The position numbers and the translations under genes are program-made. This document shows positions 19,745-28,566 of a DNA stretch of 55,070 nucleotides, piece after piece; the first letter of the stretch is position 1; the number at the start of each line of letters is the position of its first letter. The DNA lies in NCBI GenBank assembly GCA_900012615.1, contig LT009757.1, positions 262,954 through 318,023 on the forward strand, read 5' to 3'. The notes beneath the pieces are model-generated. The model did no database searches, had not been told where the DNA came from, and was given only the letters and a program-made list of their open reading frames with translations. Origin of the DNA: Agrobacterium genomosp. 13 str. CFBP 6927 (GTDB lineage: Bacteria; Pseudomonadota; Alphaproteobacteria; Rhizobiales; Rhizobiaceae).

Positions 19745-20797
19745 TTAAAGCCCGAGCATGCGGCGGTTGGCCGCATCGTCGGTGCCACCGGATGCGAAAT
19801 CGTCAAAGGCTTTTTCCGTAACGCGGATGATATGCGCCTTGACGAATTCCGCGCCTTCACGGGCACCGTCTTCAGGATGTTTCAGCGCGCATTCCCACTC
19901 GACCACGGCCCAGCCATCGAAATCATTGGCCGCCATTTTTGAGAAGACGGCACCGAAATCAACCTGCCCGTCACCCAGCGAGCGGAAGCGGCCAGCCCGC
20001 TCCACCCAGCCCTGATAACCGCCATAAACGCCTTGCCGCCCGGTCGGATTGAACTCCGCATCCTTGACGTGAAACATCTTGATACGGTCTTTGTAGATAT
20101 CGATATTGTCGAGATAATCGAGGCATTGCAGAATGTAATGCGAGGGATCGTAGAGCATGTTGGCGCGCTTGTGGTTCTTCACCCGCTCCAGGAACATCTC
20201 AAACGTCACGCCATCATGCAGGTCTTCACCCGGATGGATTTCGTAGCAGACATCCACACCCTGCTCATCGGCATAATCGAGGATCGGCGTCCAGCGCTTC
20301 GCCAGCTCATCGAAGGCGGTTTCCACCAGACCGGCCGGGCGTTGCGGCCAGGGGTAAATGAACGGCCAGGCGAGCGCGCCCGAAAAGGTCGCATGCGCCT
20401 TGATGCCGAGATTCTTCGACGCTTTCAGCGCCAGCTTCACCTGCTCCACCGCCCATTGCTGGCGGGCTTTCGGATTGCCGCGCACTTCAGGTGCTGCAAA
20501 ACCGTCGAAAGCCTCGTCATAGGCCGGGTGAACGGCAACAAGCTGGCCCTGCAAATGGGTGGAAAGCTCGGTCACCTCGACACCGTTCTGGCGCGCCACC
20601 CCGGCAAATTCGTCGCAATAATCCTTCGATTCCGCCGCTTTTCTGAGATCGATCAGCTGCCCGGCCCATGTCGGCACCTGCACACCGGCATAGCCCTTTT
20701 CGGCCGCCCATTTGGTAATGCTGTCCCAGCTGTTGAAAGGGGCGACATCACCGGCAAACTGGCCGAGAAAAATACCCGGTCCCTTGATCGTTCTCAT
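19745..20797 (-). CDS. Sugar phosphate isomerase/epimerase-like TIM-barrel protein
   Basis: The 350-residue protein is of the AP-endonuclease-2/xylose-isomerase-like TIM-barrel superfamily. Likely metal ligands are in VCYEIHPGEDLHDG, NMLYDPSHYILQCLDY, KMFHVKDAEF and WAVVEWEC. ATG 20797 is chosen because it is preceded by GGGAGGAG and begins MRTIKGPGIFLGQFAGD; the longer frame back to 20884 would read through a palindromic leader. Members epimerise or isomerise sugars, or open keto-sugars made by Gfo/Idh partners. It sits 21 bp before the dehydrogenase gene, so the two probably act in sequence. Confidence 0.82.
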   Translation of the reverse strand: MRTIKGPGIFLGQFAGDVAPFNSWDSITKWAAEKGYAGVQVPTWAGQLIDLRKAAESKDYCDEFAGVARQNGVEVTELSTHLQGQLVAVHPAYDEAFDGFAAPEVRGNPKARQQWAVEQVKLALKASKNLGIKAHATFSGALAWPFIYPWPQRPAGLVETAFDELAKRWTPILDYADEQGVDVCYEIHPGEDLHDGVTFEMFLERVKNHKRANMLYDPSHYILQCLDYLDNIDIYKDRIKMFHVKDAEFNPTGRQGVYGGYQGWVERAGRFRSLGDGQVDFGAVFSKMAANDFDGWAVVEWECALKHPEDGAREGAEFVKAHIIRVTEKAFDDFASGGTDDAANRRMLGL

Positions 20798-20809
20798 AAA
20801 AACTCCTCC

Positions 20810-20842
20810 CTGTATCGATACAGTTAAGCGGTAAAACCGCTT
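20810..20842. promoter_or_regulatory. Palindrome and hairpin before the TIM-barrel gene
   Basis: CTGTATCGATACAG (20810-20823) is a perfect 14-bp palindrome just upstream of the ribosome site. It is followed by AAGCGGT-AAA-ACCGCTT (20826-20842), a 7-bp stem. The first resembles an operator and the second an RNA hairpin. They lie in a 145-bp gap inside an otherwise tight gene run, so they may give the last two genes separate control. Confidence 0.45.
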
Positions 20843-20942
20843 TGGCTCCCAGCGCCAAGCTAACCGGTCGTAATTTTCAAACAAGCCCCAAAAGCGGAGG
20901 GACGAGAGAATTTCGCTATTTCACTAAAAAAGCGAAAACCGG

Positions 20943-22016
20943 CTAAAGCGCCAGCCCGCTCGCCCTGTCGAACACATGCACGCGCTCATGATGCACGGTC
21001 GCGGCAAAGGGGGTGTTGACCTTGACCGGCTGCTCGCCATCCACCACCGCCGTCACCTGATCGCCCGCCAGTTCGAAGACCACATGGGTCTGCGCTCCCG
21101 TCGGTTCCACCAGCACCGTCCGGCCGGACAGCGATATATCGCCGCCGATGGTCGAACCGATATGTTCGGGGCGAAGTCCGATCGTCACCGGCTGGCCGCG
21201 CTTGACCTTGCGTGTCGCGGCAATACGGATCGCGGTTCCGTCTTTCAGCCGGGCGGCAGGCTGGTCGCCCTCGCCATCGACCACGCCTTCGATGAGGTTC
21301 ATGGCCGGCGAGCCGATGAAGGCGGCAACGAAGAGATTGGCCGGTGTCTTGTAAAGTTCGAGCGGCGTGCCCTGCTGTTCGATACGACCGTGATTGAGCA
21401 CCACCACCCGGTCCGCCAGCGTCATCGCCTCGATCTGGTCATGGGTGACATAGATGGACGTCGTGCCAACTTTCTGGTGCAAAGTCTTGATTTCGCTGCG
21501 CATCTGCACGCGCAGCTTGGCATCCAGATTGGACAACGGCTCATCGAACAGGAAAACGGCCGGATTGCGCACCACGGCGCGGCCCATGGCGACGCGCTGG
21601 CGCTGGCCGCCGGAAAGCTGCGAGGGCTTGCGATCCAGAAGCTTGCCGAGATCGAGCATGCGGGCGGCTTCCGCCACGCGCTCCTCTATGACGTTCTTTG
21701 GCTGACCGGCGAGCTTAAGGTTGAAGCCCATGTTTTCAGCCACCGTCATATGCGGATAAAGCGCATAGGACTGGAACACCATGGCGATGTTGCGCTCGCG
21801 CGGGGTCATGCCGTTGACGACGGTGCCGCCGATGAGGATATCCCCATCGGTGATTTCCTCCAGCCCGGCGATCATGCGCAAAAGCGTGGACTTGCCGCAG
21901 CCGGAAGGCCCGACCAGCGCGATGAATTCGCCATCCGTAATATCAAGCGAGATGCCGTGAATGACATCGAGCGCGGCATAGGACTTGCGGATATCCCTAA
22001 GTTCGACGGAAGCCAT
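20943..22016 (-). CDS. Sugar ABC transporter ATPase (UgpC/MalK class)
   Basis: The 357-residue protein has Walker A GPSGCGKST near residue 36, signature LSGGQRQRVAMGRA, Walker B VFLFDEPLSNLD, the switch His in IYVTHDQIEAM and a C-terminal TOBE/regulatory domain (GLRPEHIG). This class drives CUT1 importers for oligosaccharides, glycosides and polyols. AAAGGAG precedes the ATG by six bases. It follows the second permease gene by 17 bp in the same operon. Confidence 0.9.
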   Translation of the reverse strand: MASVELRDIRKSYAALDVIHGISLDITDGEFIALVGPSGCGKSTLLRMIAGLEEITDGDILIGGTVVNGMTPRERNIAMVFQSYALYPHMTVAENMGFNLKLAGQPKNVIEERVAEAARMLDLGKLLDRKPSQLSGGQRQRVAMGRAVVRNPAVFLFDEPLSNLDAKLRVQMRSEIKTLHQKVGTTSIYVTHDQIEAMTLADRVVVLNHGRIEQQGTPLELYKTPANLFVAAFIGSPAMNLIEGVVDGEGDQPAARLKDGTAIRIAATRKVKRGQPVTIGLRPEHIGSTIGGDISLSGRTVLVEPTGAQTHVVFELAGDQVTAVVDGEQPVKVNTPFAATVHHERVHVFDRASGLAL

Positions 22017-22033
22017 GTTTTGCTCCTTTCAAG

Positions 22034-22882
22034 TCACGATTTGACGGCACCGGCCGTCAGGCCCGCGATGATGTGTTTCTGTGCGAGGAAGAAAACGATG
22101 ACGGTCGGCAGGATCGTCAGCGTGATGAAGGCGAGAACGAGTTGCCATTCCGTGCCGAATTCGCCGCGATACACCATGATGCCGAGCGGCCAGGGATATT
22201 TCGATTCCGAATTCAGCATGATCAGCGGCAGGATATAGCTGTTCCAGCTGCCGACGAAGGACACGATGCCGACGGTCGCCACAATCGGCCGCGAAAGCGG
22301 CATGGAAATGTGCCAGAAGAAGCGCAGATAACCGCAGCCATCCACGAAGGCGGCCTGAAACAGCTCCTCCGGCAGATTGCGGAAATAATTGCGGAACAGG
22401 AGAATGCTCATGCCCAGCCCGAAGGCCACCTGCGGCAACACCACACCCCAGTAGGTGTCTAGCAGGCCGAGATCGCGGATGCGGATGAACAGCGGCAGGA
22501 TCGCGGTGGCCGCCGGGAACATCAGCCCCAGCAGGAAATAATTCAGCAGGAGGGACGAGCCGAAGAACTTCACATGCGCGAAGGTGAAGGCGGCCATGGC
22601 CGAGACGGTCAGCGTCAGGAACACCGTCAACAGCGCGATGACAAGCGAATTGAAGATTTGCAGCCAGTAACGTTTGCCGAAGAGAATATCGCCGTAATTG
22701 GCCCATTGCCATTCGGCAGGAATGCCGAACGGGTTGACACGCAGGTCTCCCAGCGTCTTGAAGCCGCCAAGCGCGGTAGTAAGCAACGGGATGAGCACAA
22801 TGGCCGCAATCAGGCTCAGCGATATGTAAAGATAAAGCTTGGTTTGCAGCGGCATGCGGACGGAGGTGGGTGTATCAGTCAT
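22034..22882 (-). CDS. CUT1 sugar ABC transporter permease, MalG type
   Basis: This 282-residue inner-membrane protein has six predicted helices. The cytoplasmic EAA loop reads EELFQAAFVDGCGYLRFFWHISMPLSRP, the contact site for the ATPase. Its start overlaps the end of the MalF-type permease by 8 bp, so the two subunits are translationally coupled. It forms the transport channel with that partner. Confidence 0.88.
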   Translation of the reverse strand: MTDTPTSVRMPLQTKLYLYISLSLIAAIVLIPLLTTALGGFKTLGDLRVNPFGIPAEWQWANYGDILFGKRYWLQIFNSLVIALLTVFLTLTVSAMAAFTFAHVKFFGSSLLLNYFLLGLMFPAATAILPLFIRIRDLGLLDTYWGVVLPQVAFGLGMSILLFRNYFRNLPEELFQAAFVDGCGYLRFFWHISMPLSRPIVATVGIVSFVGSWNSYILPLIMLNSESKYPWPLGIMVYRGEFGTEWQLVLAFITLTILPTVIVFFLAQKHIIAGLTAGAVKS

Positions 22883-23813
22883 GGCGCATGAAAATCCTTT
22901 TGTAACCGAAGGCGAGCGTCACGCAGATGATGAAAAGAACGACGCCGACCGCGCTGCCAAGCCCCACCTGCATGCGCATGACGCCGTAGGTGTAGAGGAA
23001 GGTAACCATGGTCTGCGTGGAGTTGGACGGCCCGCCGCCGGTGAGCGGCATGATCATGTCGAACAGCTGCAATGAGCCGATGACCGCAAAGAAGACGGAA
23101 AGGCGCACCGTGGAGCCGAGCATTGGCAGCGTGACATAACGGAACTTCTGCCAGCCGGAAGCGCCATCGATTTCGGCGGCTTCCAGCACGTTCTTGTCGA
23201 CGGATTGAAGGCCGGCGATGAACAGCATCATGTGGAAACCAAAATATTTCCAGACGATGACGCCGAGCACGGCATAGATCGCCACATCCTTGTCGGCCAG
23301 CACGTAAGGGTTGGCAAAGCCGAAAAAATTGGAGATGGCGGCGAAGAGGCCATAATCGCCGTCATAAACGAAACGCCAGATCAGACCGGCTGCAACATCC
23401 GCCAGCACATAGGGCAGGAAGAAAACCAGCCGGAAGGCAACGACGCCGGGAATGCGGTGCGCCAGCATCATCGCAAGCCAGATCGCCAGCGGGATCTGGA
23501 TCAATACGGAAATCAGGATGATGAGGCCATTATTGAGCAGGGCCTGCGAGAAGGCGGCATTGCCGAACAGGACCTGAAAATTCCGCAGCCCCACGAAATC
23601 CGTCGGCGTGCCATAGCCGTTCCAGCGATAAAGGCTGTACCACGCCGCCTCGCCCATGGGCAGGATGACGAACAGGGTAAAGAGCAACAGTGCCGGCGGT
23701 AGAAACACCAGAAGGGTCAGCGCCCGGTCATGCGCAACCGAACTTTGCTTGCGCTTCGCCTTTGCCGCGCCGCGCGCCGGTATGGATGCAGAAGTCATGG
23801 AAATATCCGTCAT
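22875..23813 (-). CDS. CUT1 sugar ABC transporter permease, MalF type
   Basis: The 312-residue permease has a basic cytoplasmic N-terminus (KAKRKQSS) and six helices. The EAA loop reads KNVLEAAEIDGASGWQKFRYVTLPML. It lies between the binding-protein and MalG-type genes. The start at 23813 has the weak site GGATAGAG; a second ATG 15 bases inside would also fit. Confidence 0.87.
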   Translation of the reverse strand: MTDISMTSASIPARGAAKAKRKQSSVAHDRALTLLVFLPPALLLFTLFVILPMGEAAWYSLYRWNGYGTPTDFVGLRNFQVLFGNAAFSQALLNNGLIILISVLIQIPLAIWLAMMLAHRIPGVVAFRLVFFLPYVLADVAAGLIWRFVYDGDYGLFAAISNFFGFANPYVLADKDVAIYAVLGVIVWKYFGFHMMLFIAGLQSVDKNVLEAAEIDGASGWQKFRYVTLPMLGSTVRLSVFFAVIGSLQLFDMIMPLTGGGPSNSTQTMVTFLYTYGVMRMQVGLGSAVGVVLFIICVTLAFGYKRIFMRHD

Positions 23814-23885
23814 CTCTATCCGCTTTCTTTTATGCAGATATCGCGGCGCCGCGTTTTAGCGCGGCGGCCGCAATGCAGGTGACAA

Positions 23886-25187
23886 TCAGCGAAGCTCGAA
23901 AGCGTCCTGAATTTGCTTGGCACCCTCTTCCGCGCTCATCTGGCCGGAGACGATCTCGACGGAGACATCATTGACGACGCGGCCGACGGCAGCGCCCAGC
24001 GTCTGATCAAAGAAGTTCTGGTGCCAGGTGGAGCCGGCAAGCTGCTTCGCCGAATCCGCCAACAGCGGGTTCTTGACCGCACCATCCGCACCCGTCGCAA
24101 CGGGCAGGATCATGCCGGCGGCTGCCATCTTCTCTTCACTTTCCTTGCTGGTCAGGAAGGCCGCGAAATCGATCGCTTCCTTGGAGGCGTTTTTCGTGAC
24201 CGCCCAGCCATTCAGGCCGCCCAGCGTATCGGTGGCCTTGCCCGCGCCGCCTTCGACGACGGGGAAGGCGAAGCGGCCGATATTGTCGGCGGCCAGCCCC
24301 TTGCCGTCACCGGCATTTTTACGCTGATTGGCCTCGGTATTGTCGAAACCGAGGATCATCGCCGCCTTGCCGTCACCGAACACGCCGAGCGCCTGCGGCC
24401 AGGTGGAGCCGAGATAGCCGGGCTGGAAGGGTTCGAGCTTGCCAAATTCGGCCAGCTGTTCACCCGCCTTGATGATGGCCGGATCCATGAAACCTTCGCC
24501 CTCGCCCTTGCGGGCGGCATCGAACACGGCCTGCCCGCCATTGCGCATGACGAGATAGCTCCAGTAGAAATGGATCGGCCATTTTTCACCGCCGCCACCG
24601 GCGATCGGCACGATGCCGGCTTCCTTGATCTTCTTGACCGTGGCGCCGAGATCATCCCAGCTCTTGATGTCTTCCACCTTCACGCCAGCCTTGGCAAACA
24701 GCTCCTTGTTATAAAAGAAGCTGACGAGGCTGACCTTGTAGGGCACGGCCCAGACCTTGCCATCAAAAGACAGGCCATCGATTGCGGAGGAGTTATAGGC
24801 CTGCCGGAGCTTGCCACCATCGGCGTCGAAAACCTCGCTCAGATCCTTCAGCGCACCGGTTTTGGACTGTTCTTCGAGAACGCCGCCACCCCAGCTATAG
24901 AAGAAATCCGGCACGTCGTTGGATTGTAGGAGGGTCGGCAATTTCGCCTTGAAGGCTTCGTTTTCCAGAAATTGCAGCTGTACATCCACATCAGGATGCT
25001 TGGTCTCGAAATCCTTGGCAATTTCCTCCCAGACGGCCACGGCTTTCGGGTCCAATTCCACATGCATCCATTTAACGACCGTTGCGGCCGAGGCGCTTGC
25101 GGCGCCGAGCATGAGAGCAATGCTTGTCGTTGTGGCAAAGCCTGTCAGCCTGCCGCTCAGGCTTGCGCCTGCGTGCCAAATCGTCAT
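23886..25187 (-). CDS. Periplasmic sugar-binding protein of CUT1 ABC importer
   Basis: The protein has 433 residues from ATG 25187, preceded by GGGAGGATC. The longer frame to 25217 lacks a ribosome site. A signal peptide (LTGFATTTSIALMLGAASASA) ends near residue 36. The rest is a cluster-B extracellular solute-binding protein of the MalE/UgpB class (VVKWMHVELDPKAVAVWEEIAKDFE, KVWAVPYKVSLVSFFYNKELFAKAGV). It is the first gene of the six-gene minus-strand operon and is divergent from the ROK regulator. The ligand is unknown, probably a glycoside or disaccharide. Confidence 0.88.
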   Translation of the reverse strand: MTIWHAGASLSGRLTGFATTTSIALMLGAASASAATVVKWMHVELDPKAVAVWEEIAKDFETKHPDVDVQLQFLENEAFKAKLPTLLQSNDVPDFFYSWGGGVLEEQSKTGALKDLSEVFDADGGKLRQAYNSSAIDGLSFDGKVWAVPYKVSLVSFFYNKELFAKAGVKVEDIKSWDDLGATVKKIKEAGIVPIAGGGGEKWPIHFYWSYLVMRNGGQAVFDAARKGEGEGFMDPAIIKAGEQLAEFGKLEPFQPGYLGSTWPQALGVFGDGKAAMILGFDNTEANQRKNAGDGKGLAADNIGRFAFPVVEGGAGKATDTLGGLNGWAVTKNASKEAIDFAAFLTSKESEEKMAAAGMILPVATGADGAVKNPLLADSAKQLAGSTWHQNFFDQTLGAAVGRVVNDVSVEIVSGQMSAEEGAKQIQDAFELR

Positions 25188-25384
25188 GATTGTGATCCTC
25201 CCTGGGGATTTCCTCATTTATTCCCCAATGCGGATTAATTCACATTAGGCCTCGCCCAATGTCAAGGCGCTATGCCGATTTTTTGCCCAAACAGCTTGAC
25301 ACACCCCTCCCCTACACCGTTATTTAATCCGCAACCCGATATAAATCGGCTTCACGAACAGGCATCGATCGCAGCAGGACCCCC
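25188..25384. promoter_or_regulatory. Divergent promoter with a 10-bp inverted repeat pair
   Basis: TGCGGATTAA (25229-25238) and its exact reverse complement TTAATCCGCA (25324-25333) lie 85 bp apart between the binding-protein and ROK genes. TTGACA at 25296-25301 is a possible -35 for the ROK gene. The pair is a good candidate for two operator half-sets bound by the ROK protein with DNA looping. Confidence 0.5.
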
Positions 25385-26584
25385 ATGAAGACCGCAGACC
25401 CAGAACTGATGCGCGCGATCAACAGGCTGAGCGTGCTGGATAGCATCCGCCGTCACGGACCGATCTCGCGTGTGGAAATCAGCGAAAGAACACAACTCTC
25501 CACCACAACCGTTTCGGCGATCACCGCCTCACTGCTCGATGACGGGCTGATTCTCACCCGTCATATCGGCGATATCCGCACTGAAGGCGCGCGCGGCAGG
25601 CCGCGCGTGATGCTGGAGCTGAACCCGGATGCAGCCCGCGTGGTGGGCGCCAAGATCGCCGCAAGCCGCATGGTCTTTGTCGTCACCGATTTCTGCGGCA
25701 ACGTGCTTTCAACGCTTGCCCTGCCGATCCGTGTTGACCGCCAGCCCATCGGCGTCATCGCCGACCTGGTGGAGGACGGTGTGCGGCGCTGTGTGGTCGA
25801 TGCCGGGCTATCGCTGGAAGATGTGGACATGGTCTGCCTCGGCCTGCCCGGCGTCATCGAACATCGCACCGGGAAAATCCGCAGCAGCCCGATTTTGCGG
25901 GAAGTGAACGTCAATTTCGCCGAGGAAATGACGGCGCGGCTGAATTCGCCGACCATCATCGAAAGCGACGCCCACGCCATCACGCTCGCCCATCACTGGT
26001 TCGGCCATGCCCGCGATCTGGAAGACATGGTGCTGATTTCGCTCGAACAGACGCTCGGGCTTGGCGTGCTGCACCAGAACCAGCTGTTTCGCGGTGCCGG
26101 CGGCCTCAGCCACAATCTCGGCGACCTCGTCATCGGCCTTGCCAATGATGGCACGGTACGGCTGGCGAGCCAGGCGGGCGAAAACGCCATTTTAGGCTCG
26201 CGCCCGGTGGACGGACGCTTTGCCGAGGCGATCCGGCTTGGTCGCGGCATGCAGCATGCCCATGCGCTGATTGCGGCTGAAGATCACAATCTCATTGCGG
26301 CAGCCCTGCGCGCCGGCGCGGCACTGGGCCTGACGCTTGCCAATATCGTCACGCTGTTTGCACCGCCACGTGTCATCATAACCGGCTCCAGCCTCGAACT
26401 TGGCGAACCCTTCATCGCCAGTATTCGTGACAGCTACAACGCCGCCGTGCCGCCTTCGCTGGCCGGCGTCGCCGAGCTGGTTTTCGACATTGCGAGCGAC
26501 GAGCTGTGGGCGCAGGGGGCAGCAGCAGTGGCACTCTACGAGCTTTACGAATCGCCATGGAACACCACGGGGCCAGCGCTTTAG
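25385..26584 (+). CDS. ROK-family transcriptional regulator
   Basis: The 399-residue protein has an N-terminal winged helix (LSVLDSIRRHGPISRVEISERTQLSTTTVSAITASLLDDGLI) fused to a ROK sugar-binding fold (VDMVCLGLPGVIEHRTGKI). The usual ROK zinc motif with several Cys is not evident, since this region reads GGLSHNLGDLVIG. It is divergent from the ABC operon and upstream of a Gfo/Idh and a ThuA-like gene. It is therefore the likely repressor of both arms, responding to the sugar or its keto product. Confidence 0.85.
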   Translation: MKTADPELMRAINRLSVLDSIRRHGPISRVEISERTQLSTTTVSAITASLLDDGLILTRHIGDIRTEGARGRPRVMLELNPDAARVVGAKIAASRMVFVVTDFCGNVLSTLALPIRVDRQPIGVIADLVEDGVRRCVVDAGLSLEDVDMVCLGLPGVIEHRTGKIRSSPILREVNVNFAEEMTARLNSPTIIESDAHAITLAHHWFGHARDLEDMVLISLEQTLGLGVLHQNQLFRGAGGLSHNLGDLVIGLANDGTVRLASQAGENAILGSRPVDGRFAEAIRLGRGMQHAHALIAAEDHNLIAAALRAGAALGLTLANIVTLFAPPRVIITGSSLELGEPFIASIRDSYNAAVPPSLAGVAELVFDIASDELWAQGAAAVALYELYESPWNTTGPAL

Positions 26585-26636
26585 CCCACGGGTTGAGCAC
26601 GGGCTTCGGCATTTCTGATTTACGGGAGGAAATCAC

Positions 26637-27737
26637 ATGAACAGGGTCGGTATCGGCATCATCGGCTGCGGCAACATCTCCAGCGCCTATCTCAAGGCCA
26701 TGGCGTCGTTTCCCATTCTCGACATTCGCGGTCTTGCGGATATGAACGAGGCGGCGGCGAAAGCCCGCGCCGATGAATTCGGCCTTAAGGCAACCAGCAT
26801 CGACGCGCTTCTCGCCGATCCTTCCGTGGAGATCATCGTCAACCTGACGATCCCCAAGGCGCATGTGGAGGTGGGGCTGCGCGCGCTTGACGCCGGCAAA
26901 CACGCCTATTCCGAAAAGCCGCTCGGCATCAATTTCGCCGAGGGCAAACGCCTTGCGGATGCGGCAAAGGCAAAGGGCCTTCGCATCGGCTCGGCCCCCG
27001 ACACCTTCCTCGGCGGCGGGCACCAGACCGCACGCCGTCTGATCGATGAGGGCGTGCTCGGCCAACCGGTTGGCGGCACGGCCACCTTCATGTGCCCCGG
27101 CCATGAGCGCTGGCATCCCAACCCGGCCTTCTATTACGAGGTTGGCGGCGGGCCGATGCTGGATATGGGACCCTATTACATCACCGATCTCGTCAACCTG
27201 TTCGGCCCGGTCGCCAAAGTCGCGGGTTTTGCCATCGCGCCGCGCAATGAGCGCCTCATCACCAGCGAGCCGAAAAGCGGTGAAAAAATCCCCGTTCATG
27301 TTGCCACCCATGTCTCCGGTGTGCTGGCGTTCCAGAATGGCGCCTTGGTGCAGGTGGGCATGAGCTTTGATGTGGCCGGCCACAAACATGTGCCGCTGGA
27401 ACTTTACGGCACCGAAGGCACGCTGATCGTGCCCGATCCAAACCATTTCGGCGGCGAGGTGCAATTGCTGAAAAAGGGCGGCCAGTTCGAGCCGCAAGCG
27501 CTGTCATCCCCCTATGCGGACGGCAATTACCGCTCGATAGGCGTAGCGGATATGGCCCATGCGATCCGCGAAAATCGCCCGCACCGCGCCAATGGCGATC
27601 TTGCCCTGCATGTGCTGGAGGTCATGGAGGCCTTCCAGACGGCATCGGACACCGGCACCACCGTTTCCATCACCACCAAGGCGGAGCGCCCTGCTCCGCT
27701 CGAAACATCGCTGGTCGACGGCCAGCTCGGCAAATAA
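26637..27737 (+). CDS. Gfo/Idh/MocA-family dehydrogenase (ThuB-like position)
   Basis: The 366-residue protein has Rossmann motif GIIGCGNISSAYLKA, the catalytic-region motif YSEKPLGINFAEGKRLAD and the pocket segment YEVGGGPMLDMGPYYITDLVNLFGP. It belongs to the same superfamily as the gene at 18536 but is clearly a different subfamily. GGGAGGAAA precedes the ATG. It lies 18 bp before a ThuA-like gene. In Sinorhizobium, the pair ThuA and ThuB (ThuB is also Gfo/Idh) acts in trehalose use through a 3-keto sugar. A comparable dehydrogenase role is inferred here. Confidence 0.85.
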   Translation: MNRVGIGIIGCGNISSAYLKAMASFPILDIRGLADMNEAAAKARADEFGLKATSIDALLADPSVEIIVNLTIPKAHVEVGLRALDAGKHAYSEKPLGINFAEGKRLADAAKAKGLRIGSAPDTFLGGGHQTARRLIDEGVLGQPVGGTATFMCPGHERWHPNPAFYYEVGGGPMLDMGPYYITDLVNLFGPVAKVAGFAIAPRNERLITSEPKSGEKIPVHVATHVSGVLAFQNGALVQVGMSFDVAGHKHVPLELYGTEGTLIVPDPNHFGGEVQLLKKGGQFEPQALSSPYADGNYRSIGVADMAHAIRENRPHRANGDLALHVLEVMEAFQTASDTGTTVSITTKAERPAPLETSLVDGQLGK

Positions 27738-27754
27738 TCCGGAGGAGAAAATAA

Positions 27755-28396
27755 ATGCGCGAAGCACTCATCGTCTGGGGCGGCTGGAGCGGCCACGAGC
27801 CGCAGGAATGCGCCACCATCGTCAAGGACATGCTGGAGGAAGACGGTTTCAAGGTCTATGTCGAGCACAGCACGGAAGCTTTCGCCGATCCTTCGGTGCA
27901 TGATCTCAGCCTCGTGGTGCCCATCGTCACCATGTCGAAGATCGAAAAGGAAGAGATCAAGAACCTGACGGCCGCCGTGGAAAACGGCGTCGGCATCGCC
28001 GGCTTTCACGGTGGCGCGGGCGATAGTTTCCGCGAATGCGTCGAATATCAGTTCATGATCGGCGGCCAATGGGTTGCCCATCCCGGCAATATCATCGACT
28101 ACCACGTCAACATCACCCGCCCCGACGACCCGCTGATGGAGGGGATTGCCGATTTCCCCTATACGTCGGAGCAATATTACATGCATGTCGACCCTTCGAA
28201 CGAGGTTCTGGCAACGACGAAATTTACAGGCGATCATGCCTGGTGGATCGACGGCGTGGTGATGCCGGTGGTGTGGAAACGCAAATACGGCAAGGGCCGG
28301 GTCTTCTATTCGGCGCTTGGCCATCAGGCCAAGGAGTTTTCCGTACCGCAGATGAAAACCATGTTCCGCCGCGGCGCCAACTGGGCGGCTCGGTGA
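27755..28396 (+). CDS. ThuA-like protein (trehalose utilisation family)
   Basis: The 213-residue protein is of the ThuA family, a class I glutamine amidotransferase-like fold. Visible motifs are IVWGGWSGHEPQ at the start, IAGFHGGAGDSF in the middle and PVVWKRKYGKGRVFYSALGHQ near the end, which are family hallmarks. Its biochemical reaction is not firmly established; ThuA is needed with ThuB for trehalose and related disaccharide use in rhizobia. GGAGGAG lies 8-14 bases upstream. It ends the plus-strand operon of the ROK regulon. Confidence 0.85.
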   Translation: MREALIVWGGWSGHEPQECATIVKDMLEEDGFKVYVEHSTEAFADPSVHDLSLVVPIVTMSKIEKEEIKNLTAAVENGVGIAGFHGGAGDSFRECVEYQFMIGGQWVAHPGNIIDYHVNITRPDDPLMEGIADFPYTSEQYYMHVDPSNEVLATTKFTGDHAWWIDGVVMPVVWKRKYGKGRVFYSALGHQAKEFSVPQMKTMFRRGANWAAR

Positions 28397-28427
28397 GGCT
28401 ATAGGTCGAGACGGCCAAATACTCTCT

Positions 28428-28542
28428 CCGTCATGCCGGACTTGATCCGGCATCCAGCAGCCGCGCGTCTGCGCGGCGTCAGGAGTCTTTCGCGATCAAG
28501 GACTTGATCGCGCTGGACCCCGGATCAAGTCCAGGGTGACGG
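28428..28542. repeat. 115-bp hairpin repeat, copy A
   Basis: The ends CCGTCATGCCGGACTTGA and TCAAGTCCAGGGTGACGG pair, and an inner stem CGCGATCAAG/CTTGATCGCG is present. Copy B (37557-37672) has the same length and architecture. Element A lies downstream of the ThuA-like gene and downstream of the convergent amidase pseudogene. Confidence 0.7.
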
Positions 28543-28566
28543 AGAATGGCTGTGTGAACCGCCCTC

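Noticed and set aside
18512..19942. 476-codon plus-strand frame
   Set aside because: It is antisense to the Gfo/Idh gene and no domain is visible. The Gfo/Idh motifs are unambiguous.
28428..28542. Transposon or CRISPR-like repeat
   Set aside because: There is no transposase, no spacer array and no regular direct repeats. The element is a single long hairpin.
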